Shown here: one piece after another, positions 1 through 12,748 of the stretch
Numbering within the stretch: the stretch's first letter is position 1
Layout of the letters: every line of letters begins with the position of its first letter
Assembly (NCBI GenBank): GCA_023515745.1
Contig: JALECJ010000257.1
Span: forward strand, 2,110,687 to 2,174,686
Source: Amoeboaphelidium protococcarum
Taxonomy: Eukaryota > Aphelidiomycota > Aphelidea
Length of the DNA: 64,000 nt
Direction: 5' to 3'
The notes under the pieces: generated by a model
The model's database searches: none
Seen by the model: only the letters and a program-made list of their open reading frames with translations
Told to the model about the DNA's origin: nothing
Position numbers and translations under genes: made by a program

Positions 1-1137
1 GACCCTGAACTGAAATATCATTCAATCAAGACTCAATACGATGGAACGGTCAAGAATGGCGCGTAATTGAATGCTTTTGGCTCACATAAGTTTAATCGCG
101 GATAATTGATGGATCTAAAGCCTGAGATATCCCAGTTTAGTAGCCATATCGTTGATGATGAATAAGATGGCACCTTTCAGCTTGATCAGTGCGAATAGAT
201 ATCGTTCGAGATTAGTGAGCCTATGGTTGTACTTAAACATTTGGAACCAAAACTGCAATACTATGAAAGGGAACGTGTTAAAGCGTATTTAAAGGGCATA
301 TACTAAGGTAAAGTGGGCGATTTTAGATTTAGAACAGAGTATCCACAATTTGAACTTCGGAGATTGTACTTGCCAATTTATTAAATGTAAGAGAAGTCTT
401 CGGATCAACCTCTAATTGTCAGTGGTCTTAGTGGTCGTGTGATGGGATAATCATCTTATGATCCTATCAAAGCTGGCTTTCTATCTCTAATTGCATCTTC
501 AAGTTTCCAATGGTTTTTAGGATAGAGTACACCTTTGCTTGGTATAAAGTCATTCGCGTCATCAGTTCTTCAGTGGCAAATCGCTCCGTTTATTGTGGGT
601 TATTACGGCGCTAAATATTGGCCAACCTTTAAATCTCTCTATAATGATACTAAGGCGTCCTATGATGAAGGCATTGATTCAAATTAGGTGGCAGAGTACA
701 AATTCACTGGGAGTAAATTGTTATGGAGTGGCGACAAGTTTAACGATTAGTTTGAGTAATGGTTGAAGGAATAGACTTCACAGGCTGAGATGCATGATTG
801 GCGATAGTCTGTCGAAAATGGTAGAGACTTTTAGGATTAGAGTCGGGCGATAGCTAGTGGAATTAAACACCCAGATCCACTTGGTCTCTATGATTGTCTC
901 GAACTAAGTGGGATGGAGTAAAGTGCGACGTCCGCTGATATTTAGAAGGCTTTTGCACGATTGGCCTTTGAGAGTCACCCAGATCGACACGTTCTGTCTG
1001 CGAAGGAAGTTAAAGACAAGGCCGAAGATAAATTTCGAGAATTGTCTCTAGCCTATCATATCCTAAAACATCCTAATCGTAGAAAGTATTATGATGAGAA
1101 CGGTCAAATACCGCGTAAGATGAGCTAGAGCAATTGA
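1..1137 (+). CDS. J-domain (DnaJ/Hsp40-like) protein, 5' end cut off
   Basis: An open frame of 378 codons enters from the left edge and stops at TGA 1135-1137, with TAA/TAG read as Gln. The last ~75 residues form a J-domain: the frame reads DPLGLYDCLEL, then helix II with the diagnostic HPD (ESHPDRH), then a helix with AYHILKHPNRRKYYDENG. J-domains stimulate Hsp70 ATPase through HPD. The preceding ~290 residues have no zinc-finger or G/F region, so this is a type III J-protein. That part holds a moderately hydrophobic stretch (about residues 155-185) but I do not recognise its family. The start and any targeting signal lie outside the window. Confidence 0.8.
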
Positions 1138-1387
1138 TTATTTGAATTCTCCTCTCTATCGATCTTGCCTAGTTTCAGTTCTATTAATAGACGTTGCTTT
1201 GGTTTTATAAAGATTGTCACGGAGGAATGTATTTTTAGGCTTAATAACATCAATCTTAATATCAAACCCCTTTTCAGCTATTTTAAGCCAAAATAACGAT
1301 AGGATTCTTATTTCTATCTAGTCATTAAGGTTTGAGGTCACTTTAACTAAGACCATTACGTTCTACTTACCTGATCAGTTTCGGGCA

Positions 1388-3334
1388 ATGTTAATCTTGA
1401 CAGTTCTGTTTTAGTATCTTGTTCCTGTGGTAAGTGCTGCTGATGCTGAGGCACAGAGCACCGGTGATAGTAGTGGCACTATTATAGGAGTGTCGGTTGG
1501 TCTTACATTTGCGGTGGCCTTGCTCTTGGGCCTTTTGTACTGGTACCTGAAAATTGAGAGAAATCATGATGCATGGAAGGATGTGCTTAAAGAAGCTGAA
1601 CTAGAGGCTGATGGCTCCAAGTATGTCATTCTTCAAGTTTAACCGTCCGCATCACAGAATGCCCCCTAACAGTAATAATAGTAATAATAATAATCCGTAT
1701 CCCCAAGAGAAAGTGTGAACAAGAATCAACAATAACTTCAAAAGACTGTTGCACTATTTCACTCCAATCCGGCGTCAGATGCTGGCGGCGACATTGGTAA
1801 TTTATCTACTCTGATAAACATGAACATAAGTCCCGACTCCACTTCATAATCATAGAATGCGAATAACAATTAAGGCAATGGAGTTATTAAGAGTGTCAAA
1901 TCGACTTAAATGTACTTGCCCAACAACTCAGGTCAAGTGGTAGAATTGAAAGATGGTTATGGCTCTATTAGGCGTGTTCAACTTGCGCGTCCCCAGCTGG
2001 TTCAGACCTCAGTTAAAATCATTAATCCAACTGTTCAGTCCGCTGCTGCATCTCCTCCGAAAACTTCTGCCATGATGCAATTGTCTTCGCCTGTAAATTA
2101 TGCCCCAAATCCTGTCAATGATCCGTAATTGCAGTCACGTCTTCAATCGTAACATCGTGTAATTCCTCAGATCGGGTCCAATGCATCGCCATCATCTTTC
2201 CAACCTTAAAACTATATGATGGCTAGTAGCTAGCCTGGTTAATACAGTAACGTTGTAATTTAAGGTCAAGGTCAATCAACAGGAATATCTATGAACAGTG
2301 CATTCTCTGGTCAAACAGACAATAGCTAAGATATTAATGCGACGATGGTTGTTAAAGATAATGGCGGACTTCCATTAGCATTACCTGGTTATATGTTAAT
2401 GTTGAAAAAAGATGTAAAGTTGGGCAAGAGCATTGGTAAGGGAGGCTCTGCGACATTGTATCTGGCTACATTAGCAGCCGAGTATAAACAGAAGATCCCC
2501 GACAAGCAGGTTGCAGTCAAAGTTTTAAAGAATGTAGCCAAGGAGAAGTAGGACAAGTAGATGGGCGCATTCAATTAGGAAGTCGCAATTATGGCTTACT
2601 TTTCTAAACATTCTAGCTTTGCCCGGCTTTATGGCTATATCGAATCTCCGCCGTCTATCGTAATGAAGTATTACGCGTATGGTGCCTTGTCGTCATTCAT
2701 AGATAAAAAGAAGGGCCTATCCTTTGATAACTGGTTTATGCATTATGCTTATCATTTCGCGTGTGATATTTTGGCTGGATTGTAAGAGCTGCACCGGGTA
2801 TAGATCATTCACAATGACATGAAGCCGTAGAATGTGCTTGTTGATAAAACTGAAGATCGATTTGTTGCTGTAATCTGTGACTTTTCAATAGCCAACATCA
2901 GCGGCAAAGGACTTTTGGGAGTGAAAGAATTTAAAGCCGCCAAGGTGAGAGGTGCATCTCTCCCGTATGCATCACCGGAGACTATTAGAAAGTTGTACTC
3001 AGAATTCATAGGACAGGATGTAGCTGCACTAGGAAAGTCCACTTCTTAGACTTACAAACTTGATATTTATTCCACGTCTATCATGCTGTTTGAAGTTGTA
3101 TCGCGAAGTGATGCTTGGAATTTCTATTATGACTAGGCAAAGCTGATTAAATGCATACTCGAAGGCAAACGACCGCAATGGCCTAAAGATGTACTAAAGT
3201 GTATTGACAATAGCAAGATGGAGGGCATATAACGTACTTTTTAGAAAGTTCGGTCAATAATCGAGGACGGTTGGTAAGAAGATTTTTTGGCACGACCGTC
3301 TGCAGACTAGATGCTCAGTCGACTTTAAATGTGA
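1388..3334 (+). CDS. Receptor-like (type I membrane) protein kinase 1, non-RD
   Basis: 648 aa, one exon, stop TGA. The ATG at 1388 gives a hydrophobic signal peptide (MLILTVLFQYLVPVVSA), a very short ectodomain, one membrane span (about residues 29-50), a basic stop-transfer region, a ~270-residue N/Q/S-rich linker and a kinase domain (about 330-640). Visible kinase motifs: a Gly-rich loop GKGGSATLYLA, VAVK with the ATP-binding Lys, HNDMKPQN with the catalytic Asp, DFSIAN in the DFG position, and PYASPE. HRD is HND and DFG is DFS, so it is a non-RD kinase that keeps both acidic catalytic residues and may be active. Receptor-like kinases are uncommon in Fungi. A second one with the same HND lies at 32-35 kb. 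The ligand is unknown. Confidence 0.8.
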
Positions 3335-3392
3335 ATAGGTAGATATCTAGAAAACTATTTAGTTAGTAGAATGACAAATAAAATATAGTTAT

Positions 3393-4502
<1,110 letters not shown>

Positions 4503-4635
4503 TGCACTGTTTTACTTTATCTGATTTGATGCTAATGAGATTTAAAAGTTGAAAACTTAAATTCAATCACTTGACTTGGATTAAATAAAGCTAAGCCTCA
4601 GTATATAGTTAAATAAATTACGTTTATAATTAAAT

Positions 4636-6138
4636 TCAATATTCTTCTACAAAATTAAGTGGAATCCAACCAATTTGTGGTACACCATCATGTTCCACTG
4701 GCACTTGTTCGCCATCTTCGTAGCTCATCAACCATCCGTAGAGCCACTCGCCTTCAACGGCAACAACGCGCACCATATCACCCCTTACAACTTTGAGATC
4801 ATCTGCACCATCACCTTCATAATCATGGACTACTTTCATTAATTTATCAGCCATCGCAAAGACATCTCCATCACCGGAGTTTCTATCAAGGAAGGCATCA
4901 TGACCGGAGAGGTATGTTGGAGAATTGTAAGTGGAGATGAACTCAGTCTCCTTGCGGAAGTGTTCCAGTTCATCTTCAAAAGAGCCTGAGGACTTTCTTC
5001 TAGGAGCTCTCGAGATTGGAGACTAGACATTAGAGATTGATGCAAAATTGTTTTTTATTATCTGATTGACCAAATTAGGAGCGGCGTTCTTAGGGAAGGC
5101 CATAGTCTTACGATGAGGATTCTACGGTACAACAGGCTCGCCTCCATTCTAAGACTCTTAAGCACTAGGAATTATGTTACCAGAGTTGTCTAGAATAAAT
5201 GAGCTTTTGATGTCAGCAATTAGAGGCGACTTCATTGGACGCACTGGCTTACGCTCGGTGGAGATACTCAATGGAGTTGACTATATACTTTGACTAACAC
5301 TATTGCTTTCGCTTTTCGGCTAACTTAAGGAGGACTAGAATGATCCCTTGGAGTCCTTCCTCAGGGGTGTGTATGTATTCTTCGGAACAGCAGTACCATC
5401 ATGATAAATGGAGCGGAATGACTGTACTTCAGCGCGCAATACCTTCTACAAATGATGTGCAACAAAAAAGTACTAATTCTAGTTGGTAGCGAGACCACTA
5501 TTGATAACCTTGATCTTGATGTCGGACAATTCTGACAGCTTTTCAGTAAGGCCGAACAAAGTTTCCGACAATTTTGACATATCTTTGTTTGAATTGTGAC
5601 GACCAGCTCTAGTAGCCTCTGCCTCCTTCTACTTGATATCATTCTGGACGCGTTTAATCTCCCTGTCCGAGTGTCTATCCCACTAGACAATTGTATCACG
5701 ATAACGCTACAGATTCAGCTGGACTGGATGCTCAAAATCATTGATAAGCGAATTTGCTACATTTGCCTGCTAAGCACTCATCACCGTGTGAAATTTGACC
5801 ACTTGCTGGAGGGCGGCAGAGAGATTTCGCTGTTTCAGCTCATTTTCTTCATTCACCCCCGACGAGTGGATCGACACGTTGTCAAGCTCTTTCTGCAGAT
5901 CAAAGGATGTTGCCGTGCCCAGTGCTAGTTTACCAGCTGTACGCGCTACTTTGTCTGATGCGGAAGCCAAATGCTCCAATGTCAATCGGTATAAGCTCAA
6001 AGCCTTTATCAATTCTTGTTGAGTTTCAGCATTAGATTTCAGCTAATTGTACAGTCTCTTGTGAATGCTGTCTAAATCTGCTTGCTTGACATTAGCGCCT
6101 GACTTTTTTCTTCCCATCTGATAGTTGTTAGATGTCAT
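4636..6138 (-). CDS. BAR-like coiled-coil protein with C-terminal SH3 domain
   Basis: 500 aa on the minus strand, ATG 6138, TGA 4636-4638. Residues ~15-220 are charged, leucine-rich and helical (for example LYRLTLEHLASASDKVARTA), as in membrane-bending BAR or I-BAR domains. Residues ~230-420 are Ser/Pro-rich and probably disordered. The last ~70 residues are an SH3 domain: VVHDYEGDGADDLKVVRGD (ALYDY and acidic RT-loop equivalents), WLYGWL, then GWIPLNFVEEY, matching the G-[WY]-[IV]-P-x-N-[YF]-[VI] ending. Such proteins link membranes to proline-rich actin or endocytic partners. SH3 is certain; the N-terminal fold (BAR, I-BAR or Abi-like) is inferred from helicity only. Confidence 0.68.
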
Positions 6139-6827
6139 TTTATTGGTATTAAATTTACTTTTTAACAAAAGTGTATAAAATGGGAATAAAAGACACAACC
6201 AAGTTTATCCCAGTGGCACTGTGACAATCCAAATAGTATCAGTGACCGAGTTCAGCCAATCACAGATGGGCATTGTTTCTAAAAGCGCATCCCATGATCA
6301 AGCCTATCTCTATTAACCAAAATTCTTCTAGAACTCTGAACTGAGTAGATTGATTAGGTTGACCAAAATGTAAATTGACTTAAGAATTACTCAAAACTTT
6401 ATCAAACGAGATAAGTAGAATGATCTTTTCACTTGTTGTAGGAAAGTTTTGGAATTGATTGAAACATCGTGGGATACTGAGACAATCGTCCGAAGCTACT
6501 CATTAACTGCGCGTATGGCTTTGTTAATAGACGCGTTACCTTCATACATATATCCCACTTTGATTTAGCAATTTTAAACACTCTGTCTTTATCAATATCT
6601 TCTCTTAGTCGTAACATTGTTCTGATCTCGAATCAAGATTCGCCAACCCGTTTCGATTTGATGTTACCTAATATAGTCACTTGATACCAATCTGGGAAGA
6701 TTTGTGTCCAAAAATAGAAAAATGCCTTCGATATAAGAGCCATGGTACGTGTATCTTTCTTTTTCTTTTCACAAAACACTGATAATCTTAATATTCCAAC
6801 AAATATTTGCAAATACTAATAAAGAAA
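6139..6827. other. Intergenic stretch with weak short reading frames
   Basis: 689 bp lie between two transcription units that diverge. It includes ATG-initiated short frames on the minus strand (see the 6429-6617 entry) and an AT-rich segment before the gene at 6828. A motif AGACGCGTTACC near 6530 carries ACGCGT. I see no RNA gene or repeat. Confidence 0.5.
6429..6617 (-). CDS. Possible small protein or 3' exon, unrecognised
   Basis: A 62-codon minus-strand frame begins ATG TTA CGA at 6617 and ends in TGA. It is lysine/arginine-rich with hydrophobic stretches (VTRLLTKPYAQLMSSFGRLS). A second short frame starts at ATG 6743 (MALISKAFFYFWTQIFPDW) and ends in TGA about 110 bp later. The two could be exons of one small gene, but I could not find a splice pair with the TGTAG acceptor used elsewhere in the window. 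With a single stop codon, frames of this size arise by chance. Confidence 0.22.
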   Translation of the reverse strand: MLRLREDIDKDRVFKIAKSKWDICMKVTRLLTKPYAQLMSSFGRLSQYPTMFQSIPKLSYNK

Positions 6828-7412
6828 ATGAAATTCCATCTGCTATTCTCTGCCTTTGCAATGCTCGCGCTGGCTTAAAACAACAGCACTAAAGAAGATG
6901 ATGTTGCCATTAATCCTGATGATCCAGAGTTTAAGAATAACGAAGAGCCATCCAAGACTTCGGATCCTAAGGCTACTGGTATTGGTGACTTTATCTTCGA
7001 GAATCCGCCTTCCGTCTCTCTCCTGTCTAAAGTGCCGCTAGTTAGAGCTGGTGAGATGTACCGTATCAAGTGGCGCACTCAGCCAACCAACCTCGGAAAT
7101 CCAGAGATCATTTCGTTGGAGTATCGTGTTGGTATCTGGCCTGATGTGACTAAATTCACTGCCATCATCGCTAATGGTTCCAATGAAAATTATGCTGACT
7201 GGTAAGTTCCAACTAACGCTGCTGAAGGTGTCTACATTTTCAAGATCAGCACGATGGAGAAGAAGCCTTTGATCCGTGACCGTGTCAGTAGTCCGATCAG
7301 AGTCTTCCAGTCCAAGACATTTATCAATGTAAACTCTGCTCACTCTAGTATTGAGTACAGCGCGATTGCAATGATAATCGCTGGTATTTACATGATCTGC
7401 ATGATTCTTTGA
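6828..7412 (+). CDS. Secreted Kre9/Knh1-type wall-associated protein
   Basis: 194 aa, single exon, stop TGA 7410-7412. A clear signal peptide (MKFHLLFSAFAMLALA) is followed by an acidic, Ser/Pro region and then a beta-rich module. The module reads EMYRIKWRTQP, LEYRVGIW, then IIANGSNENYADWQVPTNAA and GVYIFKIS. It matches the pattern of the Ser-Thr-rich membrane-anchored (Kre9_KNH) family, in which Y-x-I-x-W and W-x-V-P repeat. In fungi these proteins take part in beta-1,6-glucan or cell-wall biogenesis. A C-terminal hydrophobic segment (IEYSAIAMIIAGIYMICMIL) looks like a tail anchor or GPI signal. Alternative: a generic Ig-fold secreted protein. Confidence 0.7.
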
Positions 7413-7479
7413 ATTATTTGAGTTGAATAGATTTATTAATACTGTATAACATTCAAAATCTTTTCATGCACTTTGATCA

Positions 7480-8601
7480 TCAGCTAGTAATACTAACGTT
7501 GAAACAGGTTGGAGAGAGCACGGTCTCAGTTTCAGACGCGTCAGGAGTGGCGAACTAGCTCTCAATATTGACTGCGATGCCATCATCTAGCTTCAACTTT
7601 ACTGCAGAATGCTCATAAGTTTCTTGGTCTCTTTTAAGTCTGTTTATACTATTTGTCTTTTAGGCTACTGCAATCTCCAACTAGTCCCTTTAGAATTCAA
7701 CTTTACTATACAGAAGATGAGCCCAACCGGGAACAAGTATTTCGTTGAGCTCAGAAGTTGGAATATTAGACTTTTAGGAACCACTGACATTATGAAGGGA
7801 GCATTTATTTCTTACTTGCAAGCATATTCCTATTTATTTTATTGCACTCAACAGCTAATCACTGCTAGTAAACTTGTCAGTTTCCATCCCTAAATCCTAT
7901 AGAGAAGAAACCACCATCAGTATATCAAGCTTATAACCGCATATCAGTTCCATGTGGCGATCAGATTTAATATCGAGATTCTGTACCTTTGAGGATAAAT
8001 CATTTGCCAGTTTAACGATATTTACAATGTTATTCAGCTATACACGCTTCTAATCCAAATCGTCTTGATAGATCTTCAACAACTTTGACTCTTTGTGTAT
8101 TTAATTTTCAATTTGATACCACTACTATCCTCTATGAACATTTAATGAATCTCCGGGTGCGACAATTTACTTTCGTAGCGCTTTTAGTATAAGATAATTC
8201 GCGTTCCCATTTCCACATTCATCACTGCAATACTTACTTCCTTTGCGGACGACGCGTCTCGAGGACTTTAGTAGATTATCTTGACCAAAATAAGAGTTTC
8301 CATTACATCGCATATAGGCGCACAATGGCTTAATAACAGTTTAAAGTCCACTATATCTATTGCCTAAGCATCGCGGACAGAACCACCTTACCAGTCTCTC
8401 GCTATCAAAATCAGTTATGCCAACACACTAACCATGGCACCAAAGATTGCAATTATCACAGGCAATCATAAATTCATCAGTAGACGACGAGCCGCAGACA
8501 CAATACGTTGGGTAAGAATTTTCACCACCTTCTTAAATCTAAGATTTTACTGGTGAAGTCTTATTAGTCTTTGGAGAGTCAATAAGATCACGAATGTTCA
8601 T
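7480..8601 (-). CDS. SPP1: COMPASS subunit Spp1/CFP1-like PHD-finger protein
   Basis: 373 aa on the minus strand, ATG 8601, TGA 7480-7482. Near the N-terminus is a PHD finger: YCVCGSSSTDEFMIACDNC, then LWCHGQCVGI, then WFCPRC (C4HC3). A second cysteine cluster follows (CAYMRCNGNS and KYCSDECGNGNA), the hallmark of Spp1/CXXC1, where the sequence is typically YCSDECG. The rest is helical with another Cys/His group (CLQVRNKCSLHN), also as in CFP1. Spp1 reads H3K4me3 and belongs to the Set1/COMPASS histone methyltransferase complex. There is no CXXC DNA-binding domain, as in fungal Spp1. Confidence 0.88.
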
Positions 8602-9099
8602 AATACAATGTTCTATGGAATATAAAGTTAACTTTGTATCGCAACGTATCAGCTTAAATTTGACTTTTCAATAAACACAAAGTGCTGAAACAAGAAAGAA
8701 AGCCTCTCACCCGATGGATACGACGCAAATGGTAAAAGACGCGCGCGGAAATGGGCGTTCCGTGTCGGGGCCGAGAATGGGGAGAGTAGGAGGCGAAATC
8801 TCAAGTGGCGATCACCAGAGAAATTGCTCGCGGAAAGAGGAAATTGTGCTTGACACACACGGCCCGCTTCACGATCGCCCCATACTAAAACCCCATTCTT
8901 GCTGTGTGGCGCCTTCCCTTTCGAATCACCATTGCTCTGTCGAATCTGCACATCTGGACGTCTACTTTCTCATCGCATATTTTGACTTCATCTGGTAGTA
9001 GTACATAATACTAGCTAGCCTTATACTCTAGAATACCTTCGCTGGTTGTCGAAGAAGATTTGCAAGTTTTTAACATCGTCATCATCCTCATCGTACTCA
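8602..9099. promoter_or_regulatory. Divergent promoter between SPP1 and the cyclin gene
   Basis: 498 bp separate two divergent starts. The middle (about 8735-8800) is GC-rich and contains GACGCGCGCGGAAATGGGCG, a dense CGCG patch unlike the surrounding AT-rich DNA. It probably serves both genes. No TATA box is obvious. Confidence 0.5.
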
Positions 9100-11325
9100 A
9101 TGCTGGACATGTCTGATCTCGGTGCATCGCAGCAGCAATAATAACTGAATACTGATGCTCCATCCCAATAACACAAATCGTAGTACCTTAGGCTATAGAA
9201 ACTTGGTGGGCGAAGCAATACCGGATCTGCAGCTAATGTTACTTATGCGGGCACTGATGAGAACGGTCGTCCATTTAACTATTAATCGGCTGAGTAAATC
9301 GATGGACTGACCTTTGGGACGTTGAAGGAGCAAGAGTTCCACTTTAAATCTGTTCTGCATTAGACTACTGTTACAAATATTCCACCACCGCATCACATTG
9401 CCGCGCAAGAATATGGTTAATACAATCAGTTGCATCCTCAGTTTGGACGTGGTGCTGACGAGTTTTAGCTATAGCAGCATTATGATCCCTACTCTCAGCC
9501 TCACATGCAATTGTAGAAGCCATAATAATAACAGCCGTTCTATTAACATAACGTCGCTGCTTAATTATAGTAACCGTAAGTTTAGCCAATGTTAGCCACG
9601 AGGCCATAGATGTCCCGCGCGTATTACCTGAGAAGTAATCGCGGACGTTCATACTCACTGCCCTCATAATAATAACCACCTGCTGCTGTACTGGCTGCTC
9701 AAGGCGTCGTCCCACCTCCAATGTCTAATGTTTATCCTTAGGTGGCTATCAGTCAAGAACATGCTCGTGGATCATAGTTTTTCACGCCATCTAATGAATT
9801 TTATAGTGCCGGACGGTATTAACATCAGGTTTAACAATAGCAATAGCATCCTTTCATGTCTCAGACTATTGCTTAGCAGTAGTAGTAGTAATATTATAAT
9901 AATGTTGCCTTGAAAAGTTTGGCTAATAGTCATGTTCAATTGCCTTCTTAAATTGGTACTGCGTATTGTGGATATGAGCAGTTTCAGGCTTTCGTTCCTC
10001 ATAATGCATAGAAGAAGCAGCTACATCATCATCAGTAATAGCAGTAACCGTACGTTCCTGGTGGCGTGTGTTAGACTCCGCTGTCAACTATAGCGGAAGA
10101 GTGCTCCAATCTGAACTTACATTAGGGCGATGCTTGTCATCTGTTGAAGAGTAAAGTTAACTTCAAACAGGCTCTGAGCAGATTGTCTGCTGGCAGGAGA
10201 GACTCATTTATCTCTGGCGATCCGTATAGTGAGCGGTTGGCTGTATTTGTGTCCAAGATGGTGTATCTGATCTTTTGGCAGGGCACTGGCTCGTACTCGG
10301 ATCTGTACAATCAGTACTTGGATAATGTACACGGGTTCGATCTACTTAAAAATGACGTTTGGAACATGAAAGTAGTGCCCAGGGAGTTGTAAGAGTCACA
10401 AGCGACCTCTTTCAAATAGATTGATGGCAACTTTATCAGTTATACGCGTCACTTACTGGAGACGATGTAGATCTCCTGCTCTACCGCTATACTTGCCTTG
10501 TTTTACCTACATCGTCTAAGACCCAAAGTGGAGTCCATGTTCGTCCAGGGCACATTTTAGGAGAATAACTATGCTCAGAGTGGTGACAGTGGTAATGATA
10601 ATATGTGCATGGATAACAATGTTGGTGGTTACGTACATCATTCTAGTAGCTCTACTTCAACTGGTGTTAACCTTCAGATGAATGGCTGTACTCCGGTGAA
10701 GAAGGTTAACGTTGCACACGCTCCTCCAACACCTGCTAGTCCTGGAGTTTACTAGAAGCAATCTGCTTAATAATTTCATTAAAAGCAGTAGTAGTAATAA
10801 CAAAATTAATTTAAGGCTTAGTACAGAAGAGATCCTAGGCTGGAGTACCGATTGTTCACTATTGCACTTTTACTGGGTAATAAATATCTGGATGATCACT
10901 CGTACTCTAACAAGGCGTGGAGTGAAGTGACCGGTATTGAGTTACGCAAGTTGAATGTTATGGAGATGGAGTTTCTAAAGTTTGTTAATTATGAGTTCTT
11001 GGTACATGAAGTTGAATATGTCTTATGGGTCAAGTGGTTGGAGCTGTTCCTGCTCAACATGTCTGATAATGAGCCATTCTAGATGGTAAATAGTGGAGGG
11101 AGTAGTAAAAGTAATAATAAAGCTGCAAATTCTGGTCATGTTAATGGTGTATAATCTCAGTAGGTGCCTCCATCAGCTGGTAGCAGGCTCACTAATAGAA
11201 TCAAGGCTGTCAAGAGGAGAATGACGATTGGTGTCTCACAGTCAAACACTGCGCCACCGCCATTTATGTAAAATAGTAATAATAATAGCCATGTAAGTAG
11301 TCGAAGTGGTAAAGTGGAAATGTGA
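9100..11325 (+). CDS. Pho80/Pcl/Clg1-type cyclin with long Gln-rich N-terminus
   Basis: 741 aa, single exon, stop TGA 11323-11325. Residues ~1-340 are Gln-rich, mostly encoded by TAG/TAA. The cyclin fold lies at ~375-680: SERLAVFVSKMVYLIFWQG, then STAILALFYLHRLRPK, and later RLFTIALLLGNKYLDDHSYS with NVMEMEFLKFVNYEFLVHE. The phrases NKYLDD.SYSNKAW and LN.ME.EFL..++Y are typical of fungal Pcl/Clg1 cyclins, which pair with Pho85-type CDKs. About 90 Asn/Ser/Gln-rich residues split the cyclin box between two helices. The first in-frame ATG after an upstream TGA was used. Confidence 0.82.
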
Positions 11326-11409
11326 ATTATCAAGCTAATATAAAACCACTTAATTTAACAATTGTATTTATACGTATCTTATGATCAATGGAAAGAGTCT
11401 ATCTATTAT

Positions 11410-12147
11410 TCAAAGATACCAATCTTCTTGACTCTCTTGATAAGCTCCAGATCGCTTGAGGGACTATAGTAGAATTTTCTCATTGTGCTCCGATAGCCAT
11501 TTTGCCTCAAACCCGTTAGATCTGTCAACACCATCCCATCTCCATCCGGGAGTAATATCAAAGCGATTAGACTGATATTCACCACCTTTGTAGACGCGTT
11601 TCGTCCTCCCACTAGTGTCCACTGTCAAGATTTCCAGGTCAATATCTTTACTATTTCGAGCAGTGTCGCGCGTCTGTCTCTTCGGCGGCGCAATGTATTT
11701 AGAGGAGGAGGATTGCTATTAGTTGTCTCTGGATTTACTCTACTCTGCGACGTCCGGTAGTGGCGGTAAACCGCTCTAAGATATCAGCTATTCGGATTAC
11801 TAAGATTCGGGAAGCTGTACAATAGTCGCACCTTCCAATTCCTGTTCATACTCATAATCGCGCTCTATCCTCTTGAATCCACCACCACCAACTCTCTTGG
11901 ATTTCTCATTAGCATGTTTACTATGAAGCTAGCTCTAATGATCATTATTGCGTTAGTCCGACGAGTTATCATCATTAAATCTATCGCTCTACGATTTCTA
12001 TTATTAAGATGCAGAGGTATACTTTTCATACACCTTCATCCATTTAGGTTCCTTTTTAGTAGTAGTAGTAGATTGTGAAGTTTATTGTTAACGCCCACTC
12101 TGTTTTAAATCTTACGCGGCGTAATCTTCTTACCTAAATCGTTTCAT
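11410..12147 (-). CDS. BUD13: BUD13-like RES-complex splicing factor
   Basis: 245 aa on the minus strand, ATG 12147, TGA 11410-11412. The C-terminal third carries the BUD13 signature: [20 protein letters not shown] followed by [10 protein letters not shown]. Human BUD13 has NRF[18 protein letters not shown] at the same place. The N-terminal two thirds are charged and Gln-rich, with no fold visible. BUD13 with Pml1 and Snu17 forms the RES complex that keeps unspliced pre-mRNA in the nucleus and helps spliceosome activation. Its presence agrees with the introns seen here. Its length is close to yeast Bud13 (266 aa) and much shorter than the human protein. Confidence 0.85.
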
Positions 12148-12373
12148 TTAAAATACTATCAGAGACTCGTCGGTCTAATTGTTAATCAATCAATCAAGTG
12201 GGTGACTCAGTATGTGAATATATGCGAATCTAAAATCGCTATTCTTAGGCAATTTACGCTGCGGTATAAATATTCTATGGACATGAGTAAAAGAGTGGAA
12301 GAAGCACCCCGCGTCATTCTTCTCATTCTTTTCCAAAACCAATTTAATAAAGCATCCAGTTCATCAATAAATC

Positions 12374-12748
12374 ATGGCCGATCCGGGTAAAGTGCCTTCA
12401 ATGATATCCTTTACATAATAGAAAATTGCTCGATAAAGAGACTAGTTTTACCCACCGACTACCGTGACAGATTAAAGCGATACTCAGCCGTCAAGTACCA
12501 CCCATTCTATATCAAATGATTAAGGGAACGTTGAGTAATAGTAGTATTAGTAATAACAACAACAACAATAGACGGCTTCATCATAATTATAATCAGTGGA
12601 AGAGAAACGCATAAATAGACTTATAAGAGAGTAGAGTAGATTGGCTAATCAGAGAATGTAAACCTTCTGGTCGATGGGTATTGATCCTTTCAAAGCTAGC
12701 ATTGAACGAGTATCCGCACTGGTAGAATTTGATACCTAATCTGATTGA
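12374..12748 (+). CDS. Small orphan protein with poly-Gln tract
   Basis: 124 aa, stop TGA 12746-12748. I do not recognise it. It begins MADPGKVPSMISF, has a central tract of about ten Gln encoded by a mixture of TAG, TAA and CAA, and ends with a probably helical charged segment (EEKRINRLIREQSRLANQRM) and a short hydrophobic tail. It diverges from BUD13, 226 bp away. Its length and the non-random helical end argue for a real gene, but homology would be needed to confirm it. Confidence 0.5.

Noticed and set aside
8649-8998. Short frames on both strands in the SPP1-cyclin promoter
   Set aside because: The GC-rich patch removes stops on both strands; the products are low in structure and overlap each other.
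9371-9721. Minus-strand frame opposite the Gln-rich part of the cyclin
   Set aside because: The forward frame continues without TGA into a cyclin box; the reverse frame reflects repeat composition.
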